Below, piece by piece: positions 42,983 through 51,293 of a stretch of DNA of 64,000 nt (position 1 is its first letter; each line of letters opens with the position of its first letter). The notes under the pieces are model-generated. The model saw only the letters and a list, made by a program, of their open reading frames with translations, was not told the origin of the DNA and made no database searches. Origin of the DNA: Streptomyces sp. V4I2 (GTDB taxonomy: Bacteria; Actinomycetota; Actinomycetes; Streptomycetales; Streptomycetaceae); assembly GCF_030817655.1 (NCBI RefSeq), contig NZ_JAUSZM010000003.1, forward strand, positions 10,168,001 through 10,232,000, given 5' to 3'. The position numbers and the translations under genes were made by a program.

Positions 42983-43199
42983 AAGCCTCGAAGATCGCCT
43001 ACAAGCCGGTCGGAGAAGAAGCTCGGGCACGATGAGGACGCCCCCGACGCCCCCGACGCCCCCGACGAGCACCGCACCTGGCGCGAGGTGGTGTCGGCAG
43101 CCGTCCTGCAGGGCGCGATCTTCGCCGGCGTCAAAGCGGCCGTCGACCGCGGCGGCGCCACCGCCACCCGCCGCCTCACAGGCACCTGGCCCGGCTGAC
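42979..43199 (+). pseudogene. DUF4235 protein with internal deletion
   Basis: The ATG at 42979 overlaps the DUF3618 stop. MKASKIAYKPVG is the correct family start, but about 20 codons of the glycine-rich membrane segment are missing. The frame then shifts, after which KKLGHDEDAP, RTWREVVSAAVLQGAIFAGV and KAAVDRGGATATRRLTGTWP reproduce the family's end. Three tandem GACGCCCCC units (about 43043-43069) lie after the junction. Confidence 0.75.
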
Positions 43200-43959
43200 C
43201 CTCCCGTCCACGACCGCTGGAAGAGGGCCACCCCCGCCGCTGACGGCTAGTGTGCGAGGTCCTTGGCCCGCGGCGGCAGCAACACCAGGGACGATGCTCA
43301 ACGTTCATCGCTCCAGCTCCTCCTCCAGCCGACGCAGTCAGCGGCTTTCCGATGCCACCGAAGGCCAACGTGCCGCCGATCGAGCCGATGGCGATCCGGA
43401 AGGTGTCTCTGAGTTGATGGTGGTGATTCTGGCCGCACCCCGCACGGCAGGCGGATCTACCCATCCGTTTTCGGCAAGCAGCAGGGAAGCGGTGTGTGAC
43501 CTCCCCAGCGCTACGCCGCTTCCCTGCCGGCAAGTCGCCGACTACCCAGACCGCCTGTTCTAGCCCGGCCGGCCGCGTGCGTGCGCGGCGCCGACTGGTC
43601 GCATGATCCTGAGCCGGAGCTCAGAGTTGTCACCGGCAGGGCCGGATGAGCTGGCGTATGGGACCGGTCGAAGCAGCCTAGTTGTCACCAGCACCGAAGA
43701 TCAGGGGTCCCTGGCCCTAACATGCTGGGCGCCTGGTGCATTGGGTGGGCGTGAAGTCCGTCGACAGTTGCCCGGGCGGGTCGCGCCTGTGACTCGCGAT
43801 GACGCCGGCCGTGGCGTAGGGCGCCAGCCGGTGGGGTGCTGGTCGCCCATCGCGCTCCCTGGCGCCGTCGCCCGTGCAATCTGCGGGATACGCGTTTCCC
43901 GCAGCCGCTGACAAGGGTTGCAATCGTCATCCGGCAGGACCCGCTTGATTCCTCTCGGC
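43200..43959. other. Spacer, nothing recognised
   Basis: About 760 bases with no coherent gene. The minus strand at about 43310-43420 reads DTFRIAIGSIGGTLAFGGIG, a glycine-rich hydrophobic stretch that I do not recognise. No mobile-element signature is visible. Confidence 0.35.
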
Positions 43960-43987
43960 TTGACGCATGCCGATATGGGAATATGAT
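43960..43987 (+). promoter_or_regulatory. Promoter of the arsR-type operon, leaderless
   Basis: TTGACG (43960-43965), 16 bases, TATGAT (43982-43987). The ATG at 43995 lies 8 bases after the -10, where transcription should start, so the mRNA is probably leaderless. Confidence 0.6.
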
Positions 43988-43994
43988 GGCTGCC

Positions 43995-44336
43995 ATGGCA
44001 CGAGCAGCGACGACGTCGGACGTCTTCAACGCGATCGCGGAGCCGCAGCGCCGGGAGATCCTGTTGCTGCTGCGGGCGGGTGAGCGGCCGGTGACCGAGT
44101 TGGCCCAGGAGCTGGGGATGACCCAGCCGGGGGCGTCCAAACACCTGCGGGTGCTTCGGGAGGTCGGGCTGGTGCGGGACCGCAAGGCAGGCAAGCAGCG
44201 TCTGTACGGCCTTGACGCCCGCGGGCTGCGACCGGTTCACGAGTGGACCGGCGGGTTCGAGCGGTTCTGGAACGAGAGCTTCGACCGGCTGGACGCGTAT
44301 GTGCAGGACCTCAAGCAGGCAAGGCAGGAGGAGTAG
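43995..44336 (+). CDS. ArsR-family helix-turn-helix regulator
   Basis: 113 residues. Winged helix: FNAIAEPQRREILLLLRAGE, RPVTELAQELGMTQPGASKH and LRVLREVGLVRDRKAGKQRL. No metal-binding cysteines are present, so it belongs to the non-metal branch usually linked to SRPBCC proteins. It is the first gene of a tight three-gene operon. It should repress its own promoter, in which its ATG lies. Confidence 0.9.
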   Translation: MARAATTSDVFNAIAEPQRREILLLLRAGERPVTELAQELGMTQPGASKHLRVLREVGLVRDRKAGKQRLYGLDARGLRPVHEWTGGFERFWNESFDRLDAYVQDLKQARQEE

Positions 44337-44339
44337 CTG

Positions 44340-44846
44340 ATGAGCGCGACGGAACGAGGAGTGCCGGCGCAGTCCCCGACGGCCGACCGCGAGATCGTGA
44401 TCTCCCGGGTCATCGACGCCCCACGGGAGCTGGTGTTCGAGGCGTTCACCGAGGTGCGGCACCTGTCGCGGTGGTGGGGTCCGGAGGGGTTCAGCACCAC
44501 CACGCGGTCCTTCGAGTTCCGCGTCGGCGGGGTGTGGGACTTCGTGATGCACGGGCCGGACGGGACGGACTACCAGGAGTGGATCTCCTGGACCGAGATC
44601 GTCCCGCCGGAGGGGATCGCGCTGCTGCACGGTGAGTCCCGCGGCGACCCGAACGCCTTCGAGTCGGTCCTCACGTTCGCGCCCGACGGCGCGGCGACCC
44701 GGATCGAGATGCGCACGGTGTTCCCCACCAAGGAACTGCGCGACGAGGCGGTCGAGAAGTACCACGCGATCGAGGGCGGCCAGCAGACCCTGAGCAACCT
44801 GGCTGCCTATGTCACCGAGACCGTTCGGAAGGGCGTTGAGGGCTGA
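44340..44846 (+). CDS. SRPBCC (AHSA1-like) protein
   Basis: 168 residues. The helix-grip fold is shown by IVISRVIDAPRELVFEAFTE, RHLSRWWGPEGFSTTTRSFE, FRVGGVWDFVMHGPDG and the C-terminal helix HAIEGGQQTLSNLAAYV. Proteins of this type bind hydrophobic ligands in a deep cavity. Only three bases separate it from arsR, and its stop overlaps the next gene's ATG. ArsR-SRPBCC pairs are a conserved unit of unknown ligand. Confidence 0.92.
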   Translation: MSATERGVPAQSPTADREIVISRVIDAPRELVFEAFTEVRHLSRWWGPEGFSTTTRSFEFRVGGVWDFVMHGPDGTDYQEWISWTEIVPPEGIALLHGESRGDPNAFESVLTFAPDGAATRIEMRTVFPTKELRDEAVEKYHAIEGGQQTLSNLAAYVTETVRKGVEG

Positions 44847-45505
44847 TGGCCGGGAAGGTGTTCTTCAGCGTGTCGATGTCGCTGGACGGGTTCATCGCGC
44901 CGGAGTCGCTGGAGGGGGTCGTCTCGCCTGAGCGGCAGGACGACCCGCAGCTCCAGCGCTGGGCGGCGCAGTGGATGGAACTGCAGCAGTGGATATTCCC
45001 GCAGCGGTTCTTCCGGGAGAACCTGAAGCTCGGCGAGGGCGGCGAGGAAGGGCGCGACAATGACGTCGCGCGGGAGACGTTCGAGCGCACCGGCGCGAGT
45101 GTCATGGGCAAGCGCATGTTCGACCTCGGCGAGCAGGCGTGGCCGGAGGAGGCGCCGTTCCACACGCCGGTCTTCGTCATGACGCACGAGAAGCGTGACC
45201 CGTGGGAGCGGCCGGGTGGGACCACCTTCCACTTCGTCAACGACGGCATCGGGACCGCGCTCGACCAGGCCCGCGAGGCCGCCGGCGACCGAGACGTCCG
45301 CATCGCGGGCGGCGGCGCAACGATCCTGGAGTACGTGAACGCCGGCCTGGTCGACGAGTTCTCGATCGCGCTCTCACCCGTGCTCTTCGGCTCCGGAATC
45401 CGCCTGTTCGAGGGCGTGGACGCGGGCCGCGTGGCCCTGGAGCCGGTCCGCGCGCAGCCGACGCAGCGGGTGACCCACCTGACCTACGCAGTCCGGGAGC
45501 GGTAA
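44846..45505 (+). CDS. Dihydrofolate reductase/RibD C-terminal family protein
   Basis: 219 residues with the family start GKVFFSVSMSLDGFIAPE, the substrate-loop segment GASVMGKRMFDLGEQAWPEE, the cofactor loop VRIAGGGATILEYVNAGLVD and the end RVTHLTYAVRER. Its ATG shares a base with the SRPBCC stop. It resembles the reductase at 18123 in plan but not closely in sequence. NADPH-dependent reduction is likely, substrate unknown. Confidence 0.92.
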   Translation: MAGKVFFSVSMSLDGFIAPESLEGVVSPERQDDPQLQRWAAQWMELQQWIFPQRFFRENLKLGEGGEEGRDNDVARETFERTGASVMGKRMFDLGEQAWPEEAPFHTPVFVMTHEKRDPWERPGGTTFHFVNDGIGTALDQAREAAGDRDVRIAGGGATILEYVNAGLVDEFSIALSPVLFGSGIRLFEGVDAGRVALEPVRAQPTQRVTHLTYAVRER

Positions 45506-45517
45506 CCGTCTCGACCG

Positions 45518-45718
45518 TTACGGCGTGGGCAGCCGGTCCACCACGGTTACCGTGGCCGTGCTGGTGTCCGCGGTGCTGCCACCGCTCACATCCTTCGCCA
45601 CCGGCACGATTCGCTCCTCGACACTCACCCCGGGCAGCACGGTCGTGGTGACGGTGCTGGAGGTGCCGATCTGCTTGCCATCCTTGTCGGCGAGCGAGAC
45701 CTTCACGATGTAGTGAGC
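45518..45718 (-). pseudogene. C-terminal piece of a secreted beta-domain protein
   Basis: The minus strand reads YIVKVSLADKDGKQIGTSST, VTTTVLPGVSVEERIVPVAK and STATVTVVDRLPTP to a stop at 45518. This is the pattern of small extracytoplasmic Ig-like (FxLYD-type) domains. Signal peptide and N-terminus are lost; the sequence upstream, 45720-45999, holds no recognised gene. Confidence 0.5.
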
Positions 45719-45999
45719 GCCCGCACACCGCTCTCGGCGGGAAGCCGCCGATCAGCCGACCTTCCGGCAGCGACTACCGCATCACCTACCTTCGACCATC
45801 CGCCGGAACACCTCGGCACCGTCCCGCAGCAGCTCACGTTCGAGGACCTCGTGGAACCAACGTCCTGCTGCATCACATTTAGTCGAGCTGCAGCAGGAGG
45901 CGTCGCCCGGCGGACATCCTGGGCCGCGATGTCCAAACGGCGTGGCGGAGCGCGGGGGCGGCCGGTCACGGACGAACGACGACCGCCCCGGGGTGATGA

Positions 46000-46185
46000 C
46001 CTGCTCAGCCGCCGTTTGGACGTCGCTTGAAGCCCTCCCAGATCGGCGATCGACACCGAAGCGACCACCGGCTTGCCATGGCGGCTGAGCACGATCCACT
46101 CGCCTCGGTGAAGGGGACTGCGGTGGCATCGATGTCTGCACAGGACGGCAGTTCCTCACCACTCTTAGTTGTACCTTCTTTAAAG
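46000..46185 (-). pseudogene. Phd/YefM-type antitoxin remnant
   Basis: In one minus frame the sequence reads GEWIVLSRHGKPVVASVSIA and DLGGLQATS, which matches the second half of Phd/YefM antitoxins (VTRHGKPVAVLVS type). The N-terminal DNA-binding part is out of frame, and no toxin gene is seen next to it. Confidence 0.55.
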
Positions 46186-46197
46186 ATTGTACATAAT
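46169..46197 (+). promoter_or_regulatory. MFS promoter with near-perfect palindromic operator
   Basis: TTGTAC (46169-46174), 17 bases, CATAAT (46192-46197) form the promoter. Between and over these boxes lies a 22-base palindrome, GTAC-2-TCTTTAAAGA-2-GTAC (46171-46192). The start codon at 46205 is at the expected transcription start, so the mRNA is probably leaderless. The cognate repressor is not encoded beside it. Confidence 0.6.
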
Positions 46198-46204
46198 CGC
46201 GATC

Positions 46205-47434
46205 ATGGCTGAGCCACTGCGCCGCAACCGCGACTTCGTCCTCCTCTGGAGTGCCGCCTTGGCCTCGACGCTGGGCTCCCAGGTCGCCTCCGTTGCCTAC
46301 CCTCTGCTGGCGCTGGAGCTGACCGGTTCAGCCGTCCACGCCGGGCTGATCGGATCCGCCGCAATGACCGCCGGCATCGCGCTGCGCCTGCCGGCGGGCG
46401 CCCTGGTCGACCGGTGGGATCGGCGGCGCACGATGCTCAGCTGCGATCTCATGCGAGCTGCTCTTCTCGCCGCCACCGTCGCCGGTTCGCTGCTCAGATT
46501 GCTCGACTGGCGGATGCTGCTCGCCGCGGCTGTGATCAGCGGCGCCTGCGGCGTGTTCTTCCAACCGGCGGAGACGGCGATGCTACGGCGGGTGGTTCCC
46601 GCCGAACACCTGCCTCAGGCCCTCGCGCACAACGAAGCCCGCCAGTACGGAGCCTCGATCGCCGGCCCTCCGCTGGGCGGCCTGCTGTTCAACCTGGGGA
46701 GAACAGTCCCTCTTGCCGGAGAGCTCCTGGCCTACCTGCTGTCCTTCGCCGCGGTCCTCGCCATCAAATCCCCGACGCCCGCCGCCCCGGTCGCGGACAG
46801 GTCGCGCACTCTCCTGCGCGACATCACCGAGGGCCTGCGCTGGACCTGGCGGCAGCGGTTCCTGCGCGTTTTGCTGGTGACGGCCGCGGGCTTCAGCCTG
46901 GTGTTCTCCGCGCTGACCTTCACCGTGATCGTCGCCGCCCGGCAGAGCGGCGCCGCACCGGCCGATGTCGGCCTGATGATGGCGATCTCCGGCGCCGGGG
47001 GACTACTGGGCGCGCTGGCCGCCCCCCGGCTGCAGCGGCGCAACCCGGCGTCGGTCGTCCTGGCGATGTTCTGGGTGGCGGCCGCGGCTATCCCCGCCAT
47101 GGCAGTCCATCCCACCGCCTGGGCCATCGGGCCGCTGCTGGCCGTGGCGTTCTTCCTGGCCCCGGCGGCCAACGCGATCTTGTACACCTACCAGATAACC
47201 ATCACGCCCGACCACTTGCAGGGCCGAGTGATCAGTAGCCTCGCCCTCATCGGCAGCGCGGTGACCCCGGTCGGGCCGCTCGCCTCGGGACTGATCCTGG
47301 ACCGCTGGGGTGTGACGGCCGCTCTGCTGTCGATCGCGTCCGTCATGGCGGTCGTGGCTTTGGGCGCCACGTTGAGCCGCACCATCCGGCATCTGCCCCC
47401 GCTGGCCGAGGCCGAGGCCGTGGCTGCACCTTGA
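46205..47434 (+). CDS. MFS exporter
   Basis: 409 residues, about 11-12 membrane helices. The major-facilitator signature is visible between helices 2 and 3 (PAGALVDRWDRRRTML, motif A). The start MAEPLRRNRDFVLLWSAALA with STLGSQVASVAYPLLALELT is typical of the DHA3-type drug/macrolide exporter branch, followed by PAETAMLRRVVPAEHLPQAL and NEARQYGASIAGPPLGGLLF. It probably exports a drug-like compound by proton antiport. Regulation is suggested by the palindrome in its promoter. Confidence 0.92.
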   Translation: MAEPLRRNRDFVLLWSAALASTLGSQVASVAYPLLALELTGSAVHAGLIGSAAMTAGIALRLPAGALVDRWDRRRTMLSCDLMRAALLAATVAGSLLRLLDWRMLLAAAVISGACGVFFQPAETAMLRRVVPAEHLPQALAHNEARQYGASIAGPPLGGLLFNLGRTVPLAGELLAYLLSFAAVLAIKSPTPAAPVADRSRTLLRDITEGLRWTWRQRFLRVLLVTAAGFSLVFSALTFTVIVAARQSGAAPADVGLMMAISGAGGLLGALAAPRLQRRNPASVVLAMFWVAAAAIPAMAVHPTAWAIGPLLAVAFFLAPAANAILYTYQITITPDHLQGRVISSLALIGSAVTPVGPLASGLILDRWGVTAALLSIASVMAVVALGATLSRTIRHLPPLAEAEAVAAP

Positions 47435-47509
47435 ACGATGCCCGACGAACCATCCTGGATCACGGGGCGGTGCCCGATGAGGACGTGCCTTCGCCAACAG
47501 GGCCCATCG

Positions 47510-47650
47510 GCTGGCGAAGCGCCCAGTGGCTGTCTCAAGGGGGCCGTACACCGTGGATTTCGGCACTCCGAACAGGCCGGCGATCTGCTGAGCAGACTTC
47601 TCGCAGCGTCGTACAAGTGCTGGACGAAGCCCCGGATGCGCGCGGCCAGT
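47510..47650 (-). pseudogene. Serine resolvase C-terminal remnant
   Basis: CEKSAQQIAGLFGVPKSTVY is the C-terminal helix-turn-helix of Tn3-type resolvases/invertases (family: KSVQEIADLFGVSRSTVYR). The catalytic domain is missing. Confidence 0.55.
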
Positions 47651-47689
47651 TGAGTCGTTACAGGGCAGGCGTTGGTGAGCCGGGCTGAG

Positions 47690-47950
47690 ACTGTCCCGTG
47701 ATTGATCTCCGGCATGCCTGCTGGCCTGCGGTGTCGAGACGCCGAAGAGCGGAGCAAGCTGCCGCATGCCAGGGTCGTGCGCCAGTAGGCGGCCACCGGC
47801 AGCACGCGGTCCTGCAACGGCAGGCTCCAGGGGCTGCCCGGCCGCACTGCACCAACGTCCTCACGGCGCAGTGCGGTCATCAGCTTGCGGAACAACTGCG
47901 GGCTCAACCTGGTGAACGGGGCTGTCCAGGAAGGCTTCGACACCGTAATC
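47690..47950 (-). pseudogene. IS5-family (DDE_Tnp_4 type) transposase N-terminal remnant
   Basis: The minus strand reads LSPQLFRKLMTALRREDVGA, VRPGSPWSLPLQDRVLPVAA and YWRTTLA. After a frameshift comes MRQLAPLFGVS. This is the helix-turn-helix start of the family whose C-terminal remnant lies at 24945-25259. A short unrecognised spacer precedes the adenosine-deaminase start. Confidence 0.65.
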
Positions 47951-48319
47951 ACACCGGTCACATGGTGACCGTCGTACGTCAAATGACCCTCATCGACATG
48001 ACCGTAGAGTGATACACCATGCGAAGCCTGGCCGGTCTGCCGAAGGCCCATCTCCATGTGCATCTCGAGGGCGCGATGCGCCCTGCCACCCTCGCGGAAC
48101 TCGCCGACGAGCATGGCGACCAACCGCCGGTTCTGCCCGGCGACTTCGCGTCGTTCGAGGACTTCATGCCCTTGTACCGTGTCGCCGCGCGGCTGGTCCG
48201 CGAGGGCCCGCGGGAGAACCTGCTGCGGTCGGTGCGGGAAGTAGTTGAGGACGCCGCCGCGGACGGAGCGGTTTGGATCGAGCCACACGTGAACCGTTCC
48301 TAAAGACTGAGTGGGAGAA

Positions 48320-49499
48320 GCTCCTATAGACCGTCAAGCGGCTTGTTTGAGCTGTTCGGCGGTGATGTGAGGGCGGGGTAGATGCTGGTAGACCTCGCGG
48401 GCGACGAACCGTTTCAAGCAGCGCATGATGTCCTTCTTGGTCATGCCTTCGGCGGTGCGTCTGGCGACGTACTCGCGGGTGCGCTGGTCGTGGCGCATGC
48501 GGACCAGCACGATCGTGTGCAGGGCCCGGTTGGCTTGGCGGTCTCCGCCCCGGTTGAGGCGGTGCCGGTTGGTGCGGCCGGAGGAGGCCGGCAGCGGGGC
48601 GGCACCGCACAGGTGGGCGAAGGATGCTTCCGAGCGCAGGCGGTCCGGGTTGTCGCCGACGGTGGTCAGCAGCTGGCCCGCGCTCTCGGGGCCGACGCCG
48701 GGCAGAGCGATCAGCCGTGGTGCGGCCCGGGTGACCAGCGGGCCCAGGTCCGCGTCGGCTTCGGCGATTTCCTCCTCCAGCCGCTGGCAGCGGCGGGCGA
48801 GCCGTCGCAGCGTGATCCTGACCGCGCAGTCCGGATCCGCGAGGTCGCCCACGGGCCGGGACCGGGCCAGGGCGTCTATCAGCTCGCCGGTGGCCAGGCC
48901 GCGCAGCCTCTCGCGCACCGCGGCCGGTGCGGTGATGATGAGCGTGCGGATCTGGTTGATGGTCTGGGTGCGGGCCTTGACGGCCGAACTGCGGGCCACC
49001 CGCAGGGTGCGGATGGCCTCCACGATCCCGTTGCGGGTCTTCGGAATGCCCGAGGCCCGGCCGGACAGCACGGCGGTCGCGGCGGCGTAGGCGTCAACCG
49101 GGTCGGACTTGCCATTGTCCCGCCTGGCCTTGCGGTCGGGTCGGTCGACCTCGATGACGGTGACACCCTTTGTGGTCAGGAAACGGGCGATCTCGGCCCC
49201 GTAGGCGCCGGTGCCCTCGATGCCTACCGCCAGAACCTCGCCGTGCGAACGCAGCCAGTGGAGCAGCTGCTCATAGCCGGCGGGACCGGTCGGGAACGGC
49301 TCGGTGGCCAGGTGCCGGCCCACGGTGTCGATCGCGGCCGCCTGGTGCAGGTCGGTGTGGGTGTCGATCCCGCCAATGACCGCTATCTCATCTGCTGCCA
49401 TGCTGGACGTGCTGTCCTTCCGTACGACGCATCAGGGAGGGCACGCGCCGGTCGGGCGGACGGACAAGACAGTGATGGGACCTTTGGCCGGGCTCCTAT
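48320..49499 (-). mobile_element. IS110-family insertion sequence, copy 2
   Basis: GCTCCTAT flanks the element at 48320-48327 (14 bases past the transposase stop, as in copy 1) and at 49492-49499 (91 bases before its start). It lies 24-32 bases inside the left end of the TnpB element, so it arrived after that element and separates tnpB from its original terminus. Confidence 0.65.
48334..49401 (-). CDS. IS110-family transposase
   Basis: 355 residues, intact. DEDD motifs: VIGGIDTHTDLHQAAAI, AVGIEGTGAYGAEIARFL and DNGKSDPVDAYAAATAVLSG. The transposase-20 part has LIALPGVGPESAGQLLTTVG and APLPASSGRTNRHRLNRGGD with the catalytic Ser. It shares the general sequence with copy 1 but differs throughout, so the two are related elements rather than recent duplicates. 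Confidence 0.95.
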   Translation of the reverse strand: MAADEIAVIGGIDTHTDLHQAAAIDTVGRHLATEPFPTGPAGYEQLLHWLRSHGEVLAVGIEGTGAYGAEIARFLTTKGVTVIEVDRPDRKARRDNGKSDPVDAYAAATAVLSGRASGIPKTRNGIVEAIRTLRVARSSAVKARTQTINQIRTLIITAPAAVRERLRGLATGELIDALARSRPVGDLADPDCAVRITLRRLARRCQRLEEEIAEADADLGPLVTRAAPRLIALPGVGPESAGQLLTTVGDNPDRLRSEASFAHLCGAAPLPASSGRTNRHRLNRGGDRQANRALHTIVLVRMRHDQRTREYVARRTAEGMTKKDIMRCLKRFVAREVYQHLPRPHITAEQLKQAA

Positions 49500-49640
49500 G
49501 AGGTCACGAACGCCTGACCGGCACGCGCGCGCGGTGGCACCGCCCGACAGGCCGACGGTTCTCCCGACAGACAGCCGAAGCGCCAGTGAGTCCTTGAGTC
49601 AGACCTCCGAGCGGTGCCACCGCAATCATCACTGTGAGTC
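49500..49640 (-). ncRNA. Candidate TnpB guide RNA (reRNA/omegaRNA) region
   Basis: Downstream of the tnpB stop the minus strand contains GCGGTGGCACCGC (49623-49611) and its complement GCGGTGCCACCGC (49542-49530), which can pair into a long stem or form small hairpins alone. TnpB guide RNAs are made from this position, across the 3' end of tnpB to the element end, with the flanking DNA as guide. The IS110 now lies between this scaffold and the original flank. The call rests on position and fold potential only. Confidence 0.35.
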
Positions 49641-51293
49641 CTGTTGCCAGGACTGCTGCTCAACCGGGTGTCCCGAACGGTGTTGGGCACCCTGGTCGCC
49701 CGCTTTCGCTCCACCACCGGGCGGCGCGCATCCGGTGCGCGGTCCGGGAAGGTGGGGGCGGGTTTCCTCACGCCGTCGGGTTTCCGGTCGGGCCTGGGCG
49801 GTCCGATGCCCCGCACCATCACTCTGGTGATGCGGGGGCGGTGCCGTCCGTCGCCGGATCGGGTGTCCGAGGGCGCGTCGCCCGACCGCGATGCTCGCCG
49901 CATCGTGCCGGGACGTCTTGCGTCGTGGGGTGCTCATCGGCTTCTGCCAGTGCTGGGCACCCCAGCGGGAGGTATAGGCAGGATCGACCGCAACGATCGC
50001 CACTGCCTGTTCGGCGGCCATCGACACCAGCCGGGCCTTGAGCTTGGCGGTGGGGAAACGGGACAGCAGGCGGCGGAAGCGTTTGTTGCGGCCGTGCTTC
50101 TCGCGGCTGGTGCCGTCGGTGAAGTCGAGGTCCTCAATGGCGATCGCGGCGGCCCCGCACCGGCGTGCGTGGTGCAGCAGCCGGGTCAGCGCGTGCCGGA
50201 TCTGCGCGTCCCGGTGCTCCGCACCGCCCGAGAGGTCGTAGAAGTAGCGCTGCGGTTCGCCGACCGGGTTGCCGTGCACATCCAACTGCCAGGCGGCGAG
50301 GTGGTCGTCGTTCATGTCCACCCCCACCACCCCCCGCGCCAGCGCCGCCTCCAGCGGCAGCATGGGGGCGGCGGTGCGCTGCCAGGACGCGGTGACATAC
50401 CAGCGCCCGCGCGCGGTGTCGTGGTGGATGCGGTAAGCCACCGCCCGGTTCGCGGTGACCCGGTCACGCCACTCCTGCCCGCGATGCTGGAACCGTACGG
50501 CCGCGTCCAGGACGTAGCGGCCGTGCGGGGCGTTGGCCAGATGGGCCAGCGGGGCCGGGAGCTTGACCGAGACCTGTCCGGTGTCAGCGACGCGGATCGT
50601 CTCGTTGCCGAACCGCTTGCCCGACTCGCCGTCGGCGGCCAGGAACATCCGCTCCGCCCGCCACCGCTCCCGCCACGCCGCTGCGTCCAGCCCGGCCGCC
50701 TCAAGGTGGTGGCGGGTGTTCGCGAGGCGCTTGCCGCCGCGCACCACGTGTACGCGGCCCGCCTTCCAGTCCGCCTCCACCACCACGAGCCGGTCCTTCA
50801 AGCCCTGCAGGCGGCGGGACTTGGCATGCCACTCACCACGCGAGGCATATCCGCGCGGCAGGCATTCCCGCTTGTCGGCCTTGGCGCCCAGCGGCCGGGC
50901 CAGCCGCGCCTCGATGCACGCGATCTGCCCGCGCAGCCAGCCCAGATACGCGGCCTGTCCGCGCCTCGCCAGCGCCCACTGGTCGTGCGTGGCCTTGGTG
51001 ATACTGCCCGCCCAGCGCGCCGACGACCTCCCCGTCAGCCCTCGTTTGCGCACCGCCCACCCGGCCGCATCATGCGCCAGCCCCTGCCGGGAACGCTCCG
51101 CCAGATCACCCGCGGCCAGCGACCCTAAGTACACGCCGACCTCGGCGAGCACCGCCGCATCCGAGGCGCTCACCCGCAGCCGGTCCCGAACAGCCACCCC
51201 AACCGGACCGGGCACCACGAACGACGCCGCCACCTCCCGCAACCCGCCCAGCCGAAGATCCCCGTCACCACAGTCAACGAGCAACCGCCACAA
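49629..51293 (-). CDS. TnpB-like RNA-guided nuclease family protein without zinc finger
   Basis: About 554 residues from a TTG at 51293; the true start could be slightly further on. The RuvC-like nuclease motifs are present: VVGVDMNDDHLAAWQLD (Asp, near 325), AIAIEDLDFTDGTSREKHGR (Glu, near 385) and SRHDAASIAVGRRALGH (Asp, near 466). The segment between the last two, DPAYTSRWGAQHWQKPMSTP, lacks the CxxC pairs of the usual TnpB zinc finger. The long N-terminal part (RLRVSASDAAVLAEVGVYLG, RGYASRGEWHAKSRRLQGLK) fits a large Streptomyces subfamily annotated only as transposase. No TnpA is encoded nearby. It would use a guide RNA from its 3' end. Confidence 0.8.
   Translation of the reverse strand: MWRLLVDCGDGDLRLGGLREVAASFVVPGPVGVAVRDRLRVSASDAAVLAEVGVYLGSLAAGDLAERSRQGLAHDAAGWAVRKRGLTGRSSARWAGSITKATHDQWALARRGQAAYLGWLRGQIACIEARLARPLGAKADKRECLPRGYASRGEWHAKSRRLQGLKDRLVVVEADWKAGRVHVVRGGKRLANTRHHLEAAGLDAAAWRERWRAERMFLAADGESGKRFGNETIRVADTGQVSVKLPAPLAHLANAPHGRYVLDAAVRFQHRGQEWRDRVTANRAVAYRIHHDTARGRWYVTASWQRTAAPMLPLEAALARGVVGVDMNDDHLAAWQLDVHGNPVGEPQRYFYDLSGGAEHRDAQIRHALTRLLHHARRCGAAAIAIEDLDFTDGTSREKHGRNKRFRRLLSRFPTAKLKARLVSMAAEQAVAIVAVDPAYTSRWGAQHWQKPMSTPRRKTSRHDAASIAVGRRALGHPIRRRTAPPPHHQSDGAGHRTAQARPETRRREETRPHLPGPRTGCAPPGGGAKAGDQGAQHRSGHPVEQQSWQQDSQ

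Noticed and set aside
43032..43069. Tandem GACGCCCCC repeats as a CRISPR-like array
   Set aside because: The units are nine bases with no spacers and lie inside a DUF4235 pseudogene; simple slippage explains them. No CRISPR array was seen anywhere in the window.
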